Assembly (NCBI GenBank): GCA_016215025.1
Contig: JACRMI010000024.1
Location: forward strand, 1-52,778
From: Chloroflexota bacterium
Lineage (GTDB): Bacteria; Chloroflexota; Anaerolineae; UBA4142
Direction of reading: 5' to 3'
Length of the DNA: 52,778 nucleotides
A program made the position numbers and the translations under genes. Below the pieces are notes generated by a model. The model searched no databases, was not told the origin of the DNA, and worked only from the letters and a program-made list of their open reading frames with translations. Position 1 is the first letter of the stretch. The number at the start of each line of letters is the position of its first letter. Of the stretch, positions 16,996 to 26,000 are shown piece by piece.

Positions 16996-17439
16996 TAGTC
17001 GTTCCATGAATGCTGTACCGGCTGGCACGTGTTCACTGGTGTCTCCAAACATCGTGTGACGGTTTTCATGCCGGGTTGCATCCACGATCAACGCCAGCAA
17101 TCGTCTTGCCCAGCCCTGTCGGCGATATTCCGGTAGTACCATGATTCTGAACTGAACCAGATGTCGGTTCTCTGGAACGTCGAGCCAAGCCACGTGAGCG
17201 CGCGCTATGATTTGTGAACTATCGGCACTCCAGACAACCCAGGTTGGAATGTATTGGAAGGATGGCATGTTCTGCCAACCCACCACCATTTCATCAATCG
17301 GAATGGGCGGGTCGTCTGGGAGTTGCTCAGCGCGCAAGCGATTGGCGAAAATGTTTATCGCCGCGTATTCTTGCTTGCTGGCATTGCGAAGGTCAAATGG
17401 TTTGATTTTCAAATTCCCTAGATTGATGTTAGTTGTCAT
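16996..17439 (-). pseudogene. GNAT acetyltransferase, N-terminal part, cut by IS630
   Basis: The 5' portion of the tandem-GNAT gene begins MTTNINLGNLKIKPFDLRNA at an ATG with AAGGAG upstream. The first GNAT domain has the acetyl-CoA loop VLPEYRRQGWARRLLALI and ends in AGTAFMERLG at the insertion. The present frame runs a few codons into the inverted repeat and stops. It lies 26 bp downstream of the alpha/beta hydrolase gene, so it was part of the directon. The C-terminal part is at 12445-13064. The family (two fused GNAT domains, roughly 330-400 residues) agrees with the reconstructed 353 residues. Confidence 0.9.
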
Positions 17440-17465
17440 CCGGTGTCTCCTTTTTTGCCATGTCA

Positions 17466-19493
17466 TTATTCTAGCGACATCATCGCCTTTACTGCCGGGA
17501 TGAAAAGTTGTTCGTACAACGCGTCGTGCTCTTCCTTCGATGAGACCATGTACACAAAATATGCTTGCTTGCCATCCTCTGCGATTACCAGATCCGCCGG
17601 ATACTTTCCCTGCCTTTGGAACGTATAGAAATCCCAGGTAAAGTTGCCTACCTTGGCGCGATTGATCGGCTTCGGTAGGGGATCCACCCTCAGTTGTGAC
17701 ATAAGGTCGTTGAACATGCCAGCCGCGGTCGTGCGCTGGGCTTCGAGCACGAAGTAGGCGACGTCAAGTGCGGAACTACCGCGCATGGCGTTGGAAGGAT
17801 CTGATCCTTTCCATCCTTCTGGCACGACACCGCTGAATCCGCGCTTAGGGTCGCTGTACGGCTTGAGGGTTAGCTTGGGCGCTTCGCCCGGCACATCGAA
17901 GACTACGCCTGACATCTTGGCGGTGCATGCCACTTGCGGCGCACTGTTTGGATTGTCGTAAAAAGCACGTGCCACTTGTCTGCCACATTCCACGGTCGTG
18001 ATAACATTGTGACCAGCGTTGGGAAAAGTGTACACGTAACTGTTGCGTAGATTCTTGGCAACCAGTTCTCCATATTCGGGCGGTGTCACCGGATCGAACG
18101 CACCTTCGAGGATCAGCGTTGGAATATCGCTGACCACGGGCTTTTTGACCGACGGATCGGCTGACTTGACCTTCCAACTTTCGCATGTTGCAAACGGACC
18201 ATACTTGGCAATGGCTTGAGTACTGGCTTGTCCGACAAGTTGCGGCGGCAACGCTTTGCGATTATCGTCGTAATCCTGCAACGTTCGTCCGATGAGATCG
18301 TCGGCACAGAAAACGGAATAGGTCATCCCGCGACTGGTTGCACCATAGTTCGCGATGTTCACCCCCATCAGTTGAGCAATCAACGCATAGTCGCCCTTTG
18401 AGACATCGTAGATCGCACGTGGCAGGATGGGAATGAGATTCGTTTGATAGAGTAAACCGGTTAGGTTGCCGAAAACTGCCTCGCCGGTAAGCGCGGTTTT
18501 GTAACTCTTGCCATCCACTGGATTTGTCACGGTGATTGTCGCAGGATTCGCGTTCAGCCGTTCGATGGTTTTGAACAACACGTTTTTCAAATCAGGGTAT
18601 TCTGTGTTGCAGGCGTTATTCCCAGCACAGGCATCGGTCAGCTTCGTGACAGACTTGGCGGCAGTTGTGGACACATCCACAAAGAAACTCTTTTCCAGCG
18701 GCAGTACCGAGGCGAGTACCACGCTGCGAATGCCTTGTGGGTGATCGCGCATCACGGCTTGCGCCAGGAGCGTGCCATAGGATCCGCCAAATAGGTTGAG
18801 CTTGTCGTAGCCAAGCGCGATGCGAATTGCGTTTACATCGGCGGCGTTCTGCACCGTGTTGTACGCTGATAGGTTGATGCCTTCGCGTGCCAGGCGTTCG
18901 CGGCAAACCATCAACGATTCGAAAATGGCCTGTGCTTTGATGTCGGGATTTGGCTCATTGAGGAGTTCGTATATTCTTTGCAGCCATTCCGGGCATTCCA
19001 GTGCTGGTTTGGACAAGCCGACACCGCGCTGATCAAAGACGATGAAATCGCGCTCGCCGACCATCGGCGCCAGCAATGCTGCGAAACCTGGCGTGCTCGC
19101 AACCGCTTTTTCGCCGGGACCCCCCGCCAGCAGAATTACCGGGTCGGGGCGGCGGGCGCTACTCGTATTCTTGAGTACGGCAACCGCGAGACGAATTATC
19201 GGACCGCTCGGGTTGTTGTGATCCTCCGGCACGACGACGTAGCCACATTGTACGTTCGGATTGGTCGTCTTGAATGGACACCCGCCCTCTTCGAACTTGT
19301 ACACACTTTGGGCTGTCACTGTGGTTGATGTCGATGTCGCCGCTGGCTTAGGAGTAGCTGTCGGCTCAGGTATTACCATTGTAGGTGTCGCTGGGGGCGT
19401 AGGTGGAATCACGGCTGCCGGAGAAGTGGTTCCACTGCATGCGACGACAGTCGAAATTGCGATCAGTAAGGCAAACAATATTTTGTTTTTCAT
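17466..19493 (-). CDS. Alpha/beta-hydrolase lipoprotein (TAP/S33 peptidase-like)
   Basis: A 675-residue secreted hydrolase. A lipoprotein signal (LLIAISTVVAC) leads into a Thr/Pro/Ala-rich linker (PEPTATPKPAATSTSTT). An alpha/beta-hydrolase of the tripeptidyl-aminopeptidase/proline-iminopeptidase type follows: oxyanion strand VILLAGGPGEKAV, nucleophile elbow LFGGSYGTLLAQ, acid LEGAFDPVTPP and catalytic His NAGHNVI. The TAP-like C-terminal domain carries these last two motifs. About 150 further residues (from VFDVPGEAPK) form an unrecognised C-terminal domain. It probably removes short peptides from peptides outside the membrane, or hydrolyses esters. The ATG at 19493 begins the signal peptide; a longer frame to 19601 would overlap the upstream gene. 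Confidence 0.9.
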   Translation of the reverse strand: MKNKILFALLIAISTVVACSGTTSPAAVIPPTPPATPTMVIPEPTATPKPAATSTSTTVTAQSVYKFEEGGCPFKTTNPNVQCGYVVVPEDHNNPSGPIIRLAVAVLKNTSSARRPDPVILLAGGPGEKAVASTPGFAALLAPMVGERDFIVFDQRGVGLSKPALECPEWLQRIYELLNEPNPDIKAQAIFESLMVCRERLAREGINLSAYNTVQNAADVNAIRIALGYDKLNLFGGSYGTLLAQAVMRDHPQGIRSVVLASVLPLEKSFFVDVSTTAAKSVTKLTDACAGNNACNTEYPDLKNVLFKTIERLNANPATITVTNPVDGKSYKTALTGEAVFGNLTGLLYQTNLIPILPRAIYDVSKGDYALIAQLMGVNIANYGATSRGMTYSVFCADDLIGRTLQDYDDNRKALPPQLVGQASTQAIAKYGPFATCESWKVKSADPSVKKPVVSDIPTLILEGAFDPVTPPEYGELVAKNLRNSYVYTFPNAGHNVITTVECGRQVARAFYDNPNSAPQVACTAKMSGVVFDVPGEAPKLTLKPYSDPKRGFSGVVPEGWKGSDPSNAMRGSSALDVAYFVLEAQRTTAAGMFNDLMSQLRVDPLPKPINRAKVGNFTWDFYTFQRQGKYPADLVIAEDGKQAYFVYMVSSKEEHDALYEQLFIPAVKAMMSLE

Positions 19494-19519
19494 TTTCCCA
19501 CCAATGTCAAGCCAGATGT

Positions 19520-19942
19520 TTAGCGTGACGCGAACAACAACATGCCGCCTAGCGCGAGCACGCCCAGGACTACGAGCAACAACCCAATGAGCGTTGCCCA
19601 TTTCCGCGTTTGTTGCTCTGCCTCGGTCAGCGGACGAATCTCAGCTTTGTGTTTCTGCTCCAACGCAGAACCGATGGCGACCCCAATGCTCACTCCTATG
19701 GCTGGACCAATTCCAATAAATGCTGTCATTTCATCCAAGAGGAGCGCCGCCAATGATGAGATTAATCCCAGCGCCATGCCGATGCACATGCCGATACCCA
19801 TCCAGTGACCTTGGGGATACTTGCCTTGCATCGTCGGACCTTGCGCCGTGCGCGCGTTGCGTGTCAAGACAACCACAACCACACCGATGCCAACCACGAC
19901 GAGTGCTCCGATGATAATGGCGAACAGAATCCACGTTTGCAT
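19520..19942 (-). CDS. Small glycine-rich membrane protein
   Basis: A 140-residue protein with an N-terminal helix (ILFAIIIGALVVVGIGVVVV), two Gly-rich helices in the middle (GIGMCIGMALGLISSLAAL and IGIGPAIGVSIGVAIGSAL) and a last helix near the C-terminus (LLVVLGVLALGGMLLF). A charged stretch EQKHKAEIRPLTEAE separates the last two. I do not recognise the family. It sits in a run of membrane-protein genes, 22 bp after the CPBP protease gene and 26 bp before the hydrolase lipoprotein. Confidence 0.75.
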   Translation of the reverse strand: MQTWILFAIIIGALVVVGIGVVVVVLTRNARTAQGPTMQGKYPQGHWMGIGMCIGMALGLISSLAALLLDEMTAFIGIGPAIGVSIGVAIGSALEQKHKAEIRPLTEAEQQTRKWATLIGLLLVVLGVLALGGMLLFASR

Positions 19943-19964
19943 ATTAACCTCCCTTTCTATTCAA

Positions 19965-20858
19965 TTAGGCATTCGCCAACACGGCGATGAACAGAAATAA
20001 ATCTGCCGCCGCGTGAATCAAAGTAGCTCCCCAGATACTGTCCGTCTTCATGATGAGATAACCACACGCCAGCCCCAGTGTCAAAGTATTCGCAACATAA
20101 AACGGAATCGCAATTGGTACCATATACGATGTGCCGCCGTGCATCAGTGAAAAGACAATGGCTGTCACCAAAACCGATCCGCCGATTCCCAGGACTGGCT
20201 CGAGTCGTCTCAAAAAGATGCCGCGCAACCATAGCTCTTCCATAAAGCCGTTTGCGAATGAAAAGACGATACCCCACACCACCGCCGCGCCAAGTTTATC
20301 GATGCTGGTGTAGCGCGTTGCGTAGAACAAGAATGCGGACGCCGCAAAGTTGAGAAACACGAGCGCGCCGATGCTCAAGCCCCATTTCAAATTACCGCGT
20401 TTGAGATAAATCGATCCGAGGTCCGCGCCCGACAGTTTGGTCAGCACGATAATCGGCACAACGACCATCAGCATCTCGTAGATTTTGTTGACGGCTTGAA
20501 ATTGCGAGGTGCCATGTGCCGTCACGTTGAACCAACTCAGGATCGTAAGATTCCATCCACCGATGAGCGATGTAACGATCACCGCAAACATAGCGGCGAA
20601 AAACGCAAACGCGATTTGCCAGTAACGATTCAATCGCTCATCACGCTTGAACCATACAACGGCAATCAAGAACACGACAGAAAGAAGCAATTGATAGTTG
20701 AGGTTGCGGTTGGTTGGAAAGATGTCGAAATAGTTACAACCGAATACAAAGATCGCCAAACTGCACACCAGAAACACGCCGAACAAGACGAGTCGCCGCG
20801 TCTCACGTGCTTCCGCATCGGTCTCTTTTCGACCCAGCATTGCAACTTGCGTAGACAT
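19965..20858 (-). CDS. CPBP family intramembrane metalloprotease
   Basis: A 297-residue membrane protein with about eight helices. It has the CPBP/Abi (CAAX protease-like) motifs: motif 1 with paired Glu and Arg in FMEELWLRGIFLRRLE, motif 2 with His in VFSLMHGGTSYM, and a last His in IHAAADLFLFIAV. These residues bind metal in Rce1-like proteases. Prokaryotic members cleave membrane peptides or confer bacteriocin self-immunity. The ATG at 20858 has GAGGAGG upstream. It is 10 bp after a second CPBP gene, so the two are tandem. The natural substrate is unknown. Confidence 0.88.
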   Translation of the reverse strand: MSTQVAMLGRKETDAEARETRRLVLFGVFLVCSLAIFVFGCNYFDIFPTNRNLNYQLLLSVVFLIAVVWFKRDERLNRYWQIAFAFFAAMFAVIVTSLIGGWNLTILSWFNVTAHGTSQFQAVNKIYEMLMVVVPIIVLTKLSGADLGSIYLKRGNLKWGLSIGALVFLNFAASAFLFYATRYTSIDKLGAAVVWGIVFSFANGFMEELWLRGIFLRRLEPVLGIGGSVLVTAIVFSLMHGGTSYMVPIAIPFYVANTLTLGLACGYLIMKTDSIWGATLIHAAADLFLFIAVLANA

Positions 20859-20868
20859 GTTTTCCTCC

Positions 20869-21552
20869 TCAGGAAGACACGGATAGACCAAAACTCCAAA
20901 CGTCCATCACGATGTGAGTCTGCATCAACGGAATCAGGTTACGCTCTCTGGCGTAGTACAATCCCGCGACGACACCAAACAGAAACGTGGTCAACAATTT
21001 GTCGGGCAACATGATACCGTGAATTAGCGCAAACGAAACTGCCGAAAGCACAATCGCTTTTTCAAGTCCATAACCCCGCGCCTCCAACTGCGTGAAAATA
21101 TAACCGCGCCAGATCAACTCTTCACAGAAACCCGCCGTCAATGGCACAACCACCAGCATCACGATTTTCTGCCACGCGTCCAGACCTTCGATGCGGTACC
21201 AACTGCCCTGCGTCCAAATGGTGAACACGATATACGCGGCGAAGATTGCGTTCAAAACGACGAACACGATGAGCGCGGGCAGCCATTGAAATTTCCAAAG
21301 CGAGGCGCTCGCTGCAATCAGAGTTCTGATCCCCATCAAATTCAATCGCCGAATCAGCGAAACTGCGAACGCCCACTCGACGATGCAGATGAACATGCTC
21401 AAGGCGAAAGAAAGTTGCCCTTGATCGAATCCAGCGACCAGAGCCGGCTGGGTTGTTGCGAGCGCAAAGTACGCGCCGATGGCGAGCATCATGCCAAGAT
21501 TAATTACAAAGATTGGCAAAACAGAGTAACCCCAAAGTTTTCCTTGTTGCAT
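20869..21552 (-). CDS. CPBP family intramembrane metalloprotease, second copy
   Basis: A 227-residue membrane protein with six or so helices. The catalytic Glu pair is in AGFCEELIWRGYIFTQLE, the next His in FALIHGIMLPDKLL, and the last in MQTHIVMDVWSF. All three metal-binding motifs are present, so it should be active. I used the ATG at 21552, preceded closely by AGAGGA. The frame is open back to 21792, but that extension has no hydrophobic or conserved sequence. It is tandem with the 297-residue paralogue. Tandem CPBP genes next to small membrane proteins can be immunity or peptide-processing loci, but no peptide precursor is evident apart from the 40-residue gene at 22601-22723. Confidence 0.87.
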   Translation of the reverse strand: MQQGKLWGYSVLPIFVINLGMMLAIGAYFALATTQPALVAGFDQGQLSFALSMFICIVEWAFAVSLIRRLNLMGIRTLIAASASLWKFQWLPALIVFVVLNAIFAAYIVFTIWTQGSWYRIEGLDAWQKIVMLVVVPLTAGFCEELIWRGYIFTQLEARGYGLEKAIVLSAVSFALIHGIMLPDKLLTTFLFGVVAGLYYARERNLIPLMQTHIVMDVWSFGLSVSS

Positions 21553-21626
21553 AAATCCTCTACGACGCAGAGGAGCGCGTCGGTGGTTGTGACCCAGCCA
21601 CCACCGACGCGCCATCGATTCGCACG

Positions 21627-22043
21627 TTACGCGGGGTGCAGTGCGGTTTGCAAGCGCGTTGGTGGCGATGCAAAATAATTTGTCGCTGCATCCTGCATCA
21701 GCACAAAGATCGCGTACGCGCCAATCATTGTGCCCATCGGGAACCCGGGCAGATTCAGAATGCCGACCACGACTCCGAGAATGCGTGCCCACCGTTTCCG
21801 CGCGAGCAAACCAAAAGCGGCGATGAAATCGGGCAAGGTCAATAATCCCATGATCGTAGGCAAGATGGTTCCCACCACAGGCAGAATCATCCGTGCTTCA
21901 GAGTCCCGCACGAGGCCGCCAACGAACATCATCAACACAAACATGCTCATGGCGACCAACAGGACGATGGTGTTCAATCCGATCAAAAGCCACGCCACGA
22001 TGGGAACGTGAACCTGCAATTGATCTTCATTTAACTGTCTCAT
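21627..22043 (-). CDS. Small membrane protein, four helices
   Basis: A 138-residue protein starting MRQLNEDQLQVHVPIVAWLL. Four hydrophobic segments are visible: about 12-45, 55-75, 84-100 (LGVVVGILNLPGFPMG) and 102-115. The loop LLARKRWARILG between helices is basic and typical of the small bacterial four-TM proteins whose genes accompany transporters or peptidases; I cannot name the family. GGAAAGG lies upstream of the ATG. It lies 23 bp after the 174-residue membrane protein and 74 bp before the CPBP protease gene. Confidence 0.75.
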   Translation of the reverse strand: MRQLNEDQLQVHVPIVAWLLIGLNTIVLLVAMSMFVLMMFVGGLVRDSEARMILPVVGTILPTIMGLLTLPDFIAAFGLLARKRWARILGVVVGILNLPGFPMGTMIGAYAIFVLMQDAATNYFASPPTRLQTALHPA

Positions 22044-22066
22044 TTGAACCTTTCCTTTCTGACAAG

Positions 22067-22591
22067 TCATGCCAAATTCTGACTGGTCTGAGAGCGAGTC
22101 AGCGCTTTCACTCTTGCCTGGCTCGGTTTGACCAGGAACTTGGCGATCAAGAATCCCGTCAACAAGCTGTGCGCAATCATTTCGGGCTGACTGGGCAAAA
22201 ATCCCTGGGCAACAAATTCGGGACGCAGATAGAGCGCGCCTTCAATGTTTGCCGGCGAGGGTGCAGATGCTGCCAAGTGGGCGAACACAAAGAACAGACC
22301 GGCGACGAACGTATACCGGCGCGCAAAAGAGATTTCTTTCATCGCTGGCAAGATCGGGATGAACACTAACGCCATCAACAAGCCGCGCAACAACTGACCG
22401 GGGATTTGCCACGCCATAGCTTGTTCCCACAAAGCCGGAGTTGCCATCGTCCGCAGAAACGGCGCGTAGAGCGGGCTGGGCCCTTCCCAGAATGGTTTGT
22501 AAAACAACTGGTACGCGATTGCGCCGACGAGTAGGTAGGAGAATGTGTGGCTCAGGATAACCACCAGTGCCAATCGAATGTACGTGTTCAT
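22067..22591 (-). CDS. Polytopic membrane protein, paralogue of 11889-12428
   Basis: A 174-residue protein with four or five helices. It shares with the protein at 11889-12428 the HTFSYLLVGAIAY helix, the LLRGLLMALVFIPI helix and the APSPANIEGALY loop. The conserved soluble loop and His suggest a specific fold, but no named family comes to mind. GAGGAAG precedes the ATG. It is 9 bp downstream of a small 40-codon gene and should be co-translated with it. Confidence 0.75.
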   Translation of the reverse strand: MNTYIRLALVVILSHTFSYLLVGAIAYQLFYKPFWEGPSPLYAPFLRTMATPALWEQAMAWQIPGQLLRGLLMALVFIPILPAMKEISFARRYTFVAGLFFVFAHLAASAPSPANIEGALYLRPEFVAQGFLPSQPEMIAHSLLTGFLIAKFLVKPSQARVKALTRSQTSQNLA

Positions 22592-22600
22592 CGTTCTTCC

Positions 22601-22723
22601 TCAATTGTCTTCAGGCAAACGGCAATCACAATCTCTGGTCGTGCCAAAGAGATACTCTTTGACGAGTTTGTCCAATTCGCAAAGTAATTTGCAGAGCCGG
22701 TTAATAAACTCTTGGCTTGACAT
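22601..22723 (-). CDS. Small Cys-containing peptide, 40 aa
   Basis: A short frame starting MSSQEFINRLCKLLCELDKL and ending YLFGTTRDCDCRLPEDN, with four Cys (CxxxC and CxC). The ribosome site is very strong (AGGAGGTG, 4-6 bases before the ATG), and its stop lies 9 bp before the next gene start, so it looks like a genuine first gene of the minus-strand directon. The amphipathic N-terminal half and paired Cys would suit a metal-binding regulator or a peptide product. With two CPBP proteases downstream, a processed peptide is conceivable but unproven. Confidence 0.6.
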   Translation of the reverse strand: MSSQEFINRLCKLLCELDKLVKEYLFGTTRDCDCRLPEDN

Positions 22724-22955
22724 ACAACACCTCCTGTCGGAATCCCATGAGTTTTCTTCTACTTATATGCCATGAGTGTCGATAGCACGACGAACAGATT
22801 CACAAGTAAGAAAAGCGGAGTTAGGTCGCCGAGCTTATTCAGCGCCCAACCCCGCCAAGAGGTGACTGACCCTATCATCGCGATCGGTTTGATTCTAGTC
22901 TATTATAAGTCGAAAGCGCGCCGGACGCATTGGACATTTGGTGGATTCCCGGATA

Positions 22956-22971
22956 CTAGCCAGATGGCTAG
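22956..22971. promoter_or_regulatory. Perfect 16-bp dyad upstream of the histidine-kinase gene
   Basis: CTAGCCA-GA-TGGCTAG is a perfect inverted repeat (7-bp arms, 2-bp spacer). Its centre is about 63 bp upstream of the transcription start expected from the promoter at 22993-23020, the usual place for a class I activator such as a NarL/LuxR-type response regulator. The same dyad recurs at 27632, 28356, 29069 and 29231. The rest of the 336-bp gap (22724-23059) contains a direct repeat of CCATGAG near 22745 and 22772 and nothing else I can interpret. Confidence 0.7.
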
Positions 22972-22992
22972 GACGGATTGTACGTTCGTATA

Positions 22993-23020
22993 TTGACTTT
23001 TCAATCAGCGGGGCTATACT
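22993..23020 (+). promoter_or_regulatory. Sigma-70-like promoter of the kinase gene
   Basis: TTGACT (22993-22998), a 16-bp spacer and TATACT (23015-23020) match the -35 and -10 consensus well. The expected start of transcription is near 23027, 33 bases before the chosen ATG. Confidence 0.65.
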
Positions 23021-23059
23021 TGTCACACGAGAATGCAAATTGGCTCCTGTGAGGACGAC

Positions 23060-26000
23060 ATGAGCGCCGTGTTGTTCTCTGCGAACGTGGGATATCTAAT
23101 GCGTCACCCTGACAATTGCAAACCTGGCTTTGTCTCCCTGCTTGGGCTGGCCTTATTGTTATCAACTACGGCCTGTGGCATCCTGGTGGATACTCCACCT
23201 TCATCGCCGATTGTTTCTTCGCCTAGCCAACCAACTCCAACTCCTCTGCGTCCATCAACTGCAACGCCACGCGGATCTTTGCGTTTCCCTAACCAAGCCA
23301 ATAACTTGCGCTTTTCGCGTCTTTCCATCGAACAAGGATTATCCCAAAGTGTTGTGCAGGCCATTCTGCAAGACCACTATGGCTTTATGTGGTTCGGGAC
23401 GCAGGATGGCTTGAACAAGTACGATGGCTATATCTTCACGGTCTACAAACATGATCCCGATAACGACTTTAGTTTGAGCAACAACTGGGTTACCGCCATC
23501 TACGAAGATTCCTCCGGTGTTCTATGGATCGGGACACTCGGCGGAGGATTGGACAAATTTGATCGCGATACTGGTCGATTCCTTCATTACCGAAATATCT
23601 CCACCAGTCCGCTGAGTCTCAGCAACAATTTTATCTCGACCATCTACCAAGATCGCACCGGTATCATGTGGATTGGAACTCAGAGTGGCTTGAACAAGTT
23701 TGATCGAACGAGTCAGCAGTTTAGCAATTTCCAAACTGACCCTAACGCACCCAATGGTCTCAAAGTCAACGCCATTACGTCGATCCACGAGGATGTCCAA
23801 GGCATCCTTTGGTTTGGTACGACGAATGGCTTGGTTCGATATGATCGCAGTACGCAAGAGTTTGTTCTTTATCGCAATGTCGCTGGCGACCCCACCAGTC
23901 TCGGCGGCAACAATATCTCGTCGATCTACGAAGATCAATCCGGCGCATTGTGGATTGGCACGCAAGATGGCGGCATCAGTCGCAAAGATTCGGGAGCAAA
24001 GCAATTTGTTCGCCTGCAAGCGAACACGAAAGATTCGGCGAGCTTGAGCGGCAACGATGTTCACGCGATTTACGGCGATAGCCATGGCGGGATCTGGGTT
24101 GGAACCGACGGTTACGGACTGAACAAGTTCGACCCATTCAATTCCAAATTCGTGCGCTATGCGAGCAACCCTGGTGATCCCTTCAGTCTGAGCAGCGATC
24201 ACATCTTTTCGATTTACGAAGACAAATCTGGTGTATTGTGGATTGGAACCTGGGGCGGTGGACTGAGCAAAGCGGAACGACCTAGCGAACAATTCATCAG
24301 CTACTATAGCCGACCGGGACAGATGAATAGTCTGGTCAGTGGGCTGGTCTTTTCGGTGTACGAAGAAAAACCATCGGGGGCGCTGTGGATTGGAACGGCC
24401 GAAGGTCTGGATCGACTTGACCGGCAAACGGGCAAGTTTACACATTATCGAAACGATCCACTGAATCCCAAGAGTCTGAGCACTGATTACGTCGCCACAA
24501 TTCTGCAAGATCGATCCGGGGGGATGTGGTTTGGCACGTTCGGCGGGCTGGACCGATTCGACAATCGAACTGCCGAATTCACGCACTATCGCTCGGATTC
24601 CCAAGACCCTACCAGTCTAAGCAGCAATGTTATACTGACGATTTACCAAGATCGCTCCGGTACAATGTGGATTGGCACCCAGTCCGGCGGGCTGAACAAA
24701 TTCGATCAAACCACCGGAAGATTTGTCCGCTATCTTTCCCAAGAAGGAGATGCGACGAGTCTAAGCAACAATTCGATCAATTCGATGTGCCAAGACCCAT
24801 CGGGCATTATGTGGATTGGGACCGCATTCGGCCTGAACAAATTTGACCCCGCGACTGGAAAATCGATTCGTTACCTCGCCAATCGAGAAAATCAAAACAG
24901 TCCCAGTGTCGATAGCGTCCTGGCGGTTTATCAGGATACGACGGGAATGGTTTGGCTGGGGACGTTGACCGGCGGCTTGAATCGATTTGATCCCCAGACC
25001 GAAACCTTCAAACACTATCGAGAAAAAAATGGACTGGCTAACGATACGGTCTATGGCATTCTTGAAGATGATGACGGGTTTCTCTGGCTAAGCACGAACA
25101 AGGGCCTTTCCAAATTCGACCCGCACTCTGAAACATTCAGAAATTATGATGCTAGCTATGGACTGCAATCGAATGAATTCAACATGGGTGCGTACTTCAA
25201 GAGTCCAAGTGGCGAAATGTTTTTTGGCGGTATCAACGGCTTGACTGCCTTTTATCCTGACATCGTAAGCGACAATGCGTATATTCCACCAGTTGTATTG
25301 ACCGCATTAACCCAGGGCGGCGTCGCGTACAAAACCAACATGGCGCTGGAAAACGTTTGCGAGCTGACGTTTAGCTGGCCCAACAATTATTTCGATTTTG
25401 AATTTGCCGCATTAAGTTTTGCCCAGCCCGAAAAAAACCAGTACGCGTATCAACTAGAAAATTTCGACGCGCGTTGGAATCCTATCGGCGCAAAACGCTT
25501 TGGACGATACACGAATTTGCCCGGCGGAACGTATACGCTTCGCATCAAAGGATCGAATAACGACGGCGTGTGGAACGAACAGGGCATTGCCCTCAAAGTG
25601 ACAATCGTGCCGCCTTTTTGGGAAATGCTCTGGTTTCGCGGGCTGGTCATTGGGTTGGCAACGGTGCTGGTCGCGGGCGGTTTTCGATGGCGCGTCCGCG
25701 ATATCCGCGCGCGGAATCGCGAATTGGAAAGACAAGTTCAAGAGCGAACGTGGGCACTCGCGCAACAAAAGCGGGAGTTGGAAGAACGTACTGAGCAACT
25801 CGAACAACGGCAGCAGGAACTGCAGACGCTTTACCAAGCTGACGAAGAGCTCCATCACCATTTGCACTTGGACGACGTGCTGCAAACGCTGTGCAATATT
25901 GCCGTCGATAATCTCAAGGCAGACAAGAGCGCGTTGCTTTGCTGGAACAAGGAGCATGATCGGATTGTGATGCGGGTGGCACACGGATTCAGCGCTGAAG

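Noticed and set aside
22772..22996. Plus-strand frame of 74 codons in the gap before the kinase
   Set aside because: It overlaps the dyad and reaches the promoter region, has no ribosome site, and shows no motif.
23522..24604. Open minus-strand frame of 360 codons inside the kinase gene
   Set aside because: It is antisense to the beta-propeller repeats, whose repeated codons keep the opposite strand open; no ribosome site or known motif.
23360..25250. Direct repeats that could suggest a CRISPR or tandem DNA array
   Set aside because: The periodicity is the Reg_prop protein repeat (WIGTxxGL), degenerate at DNA level and of variable length, inside one reading frame.
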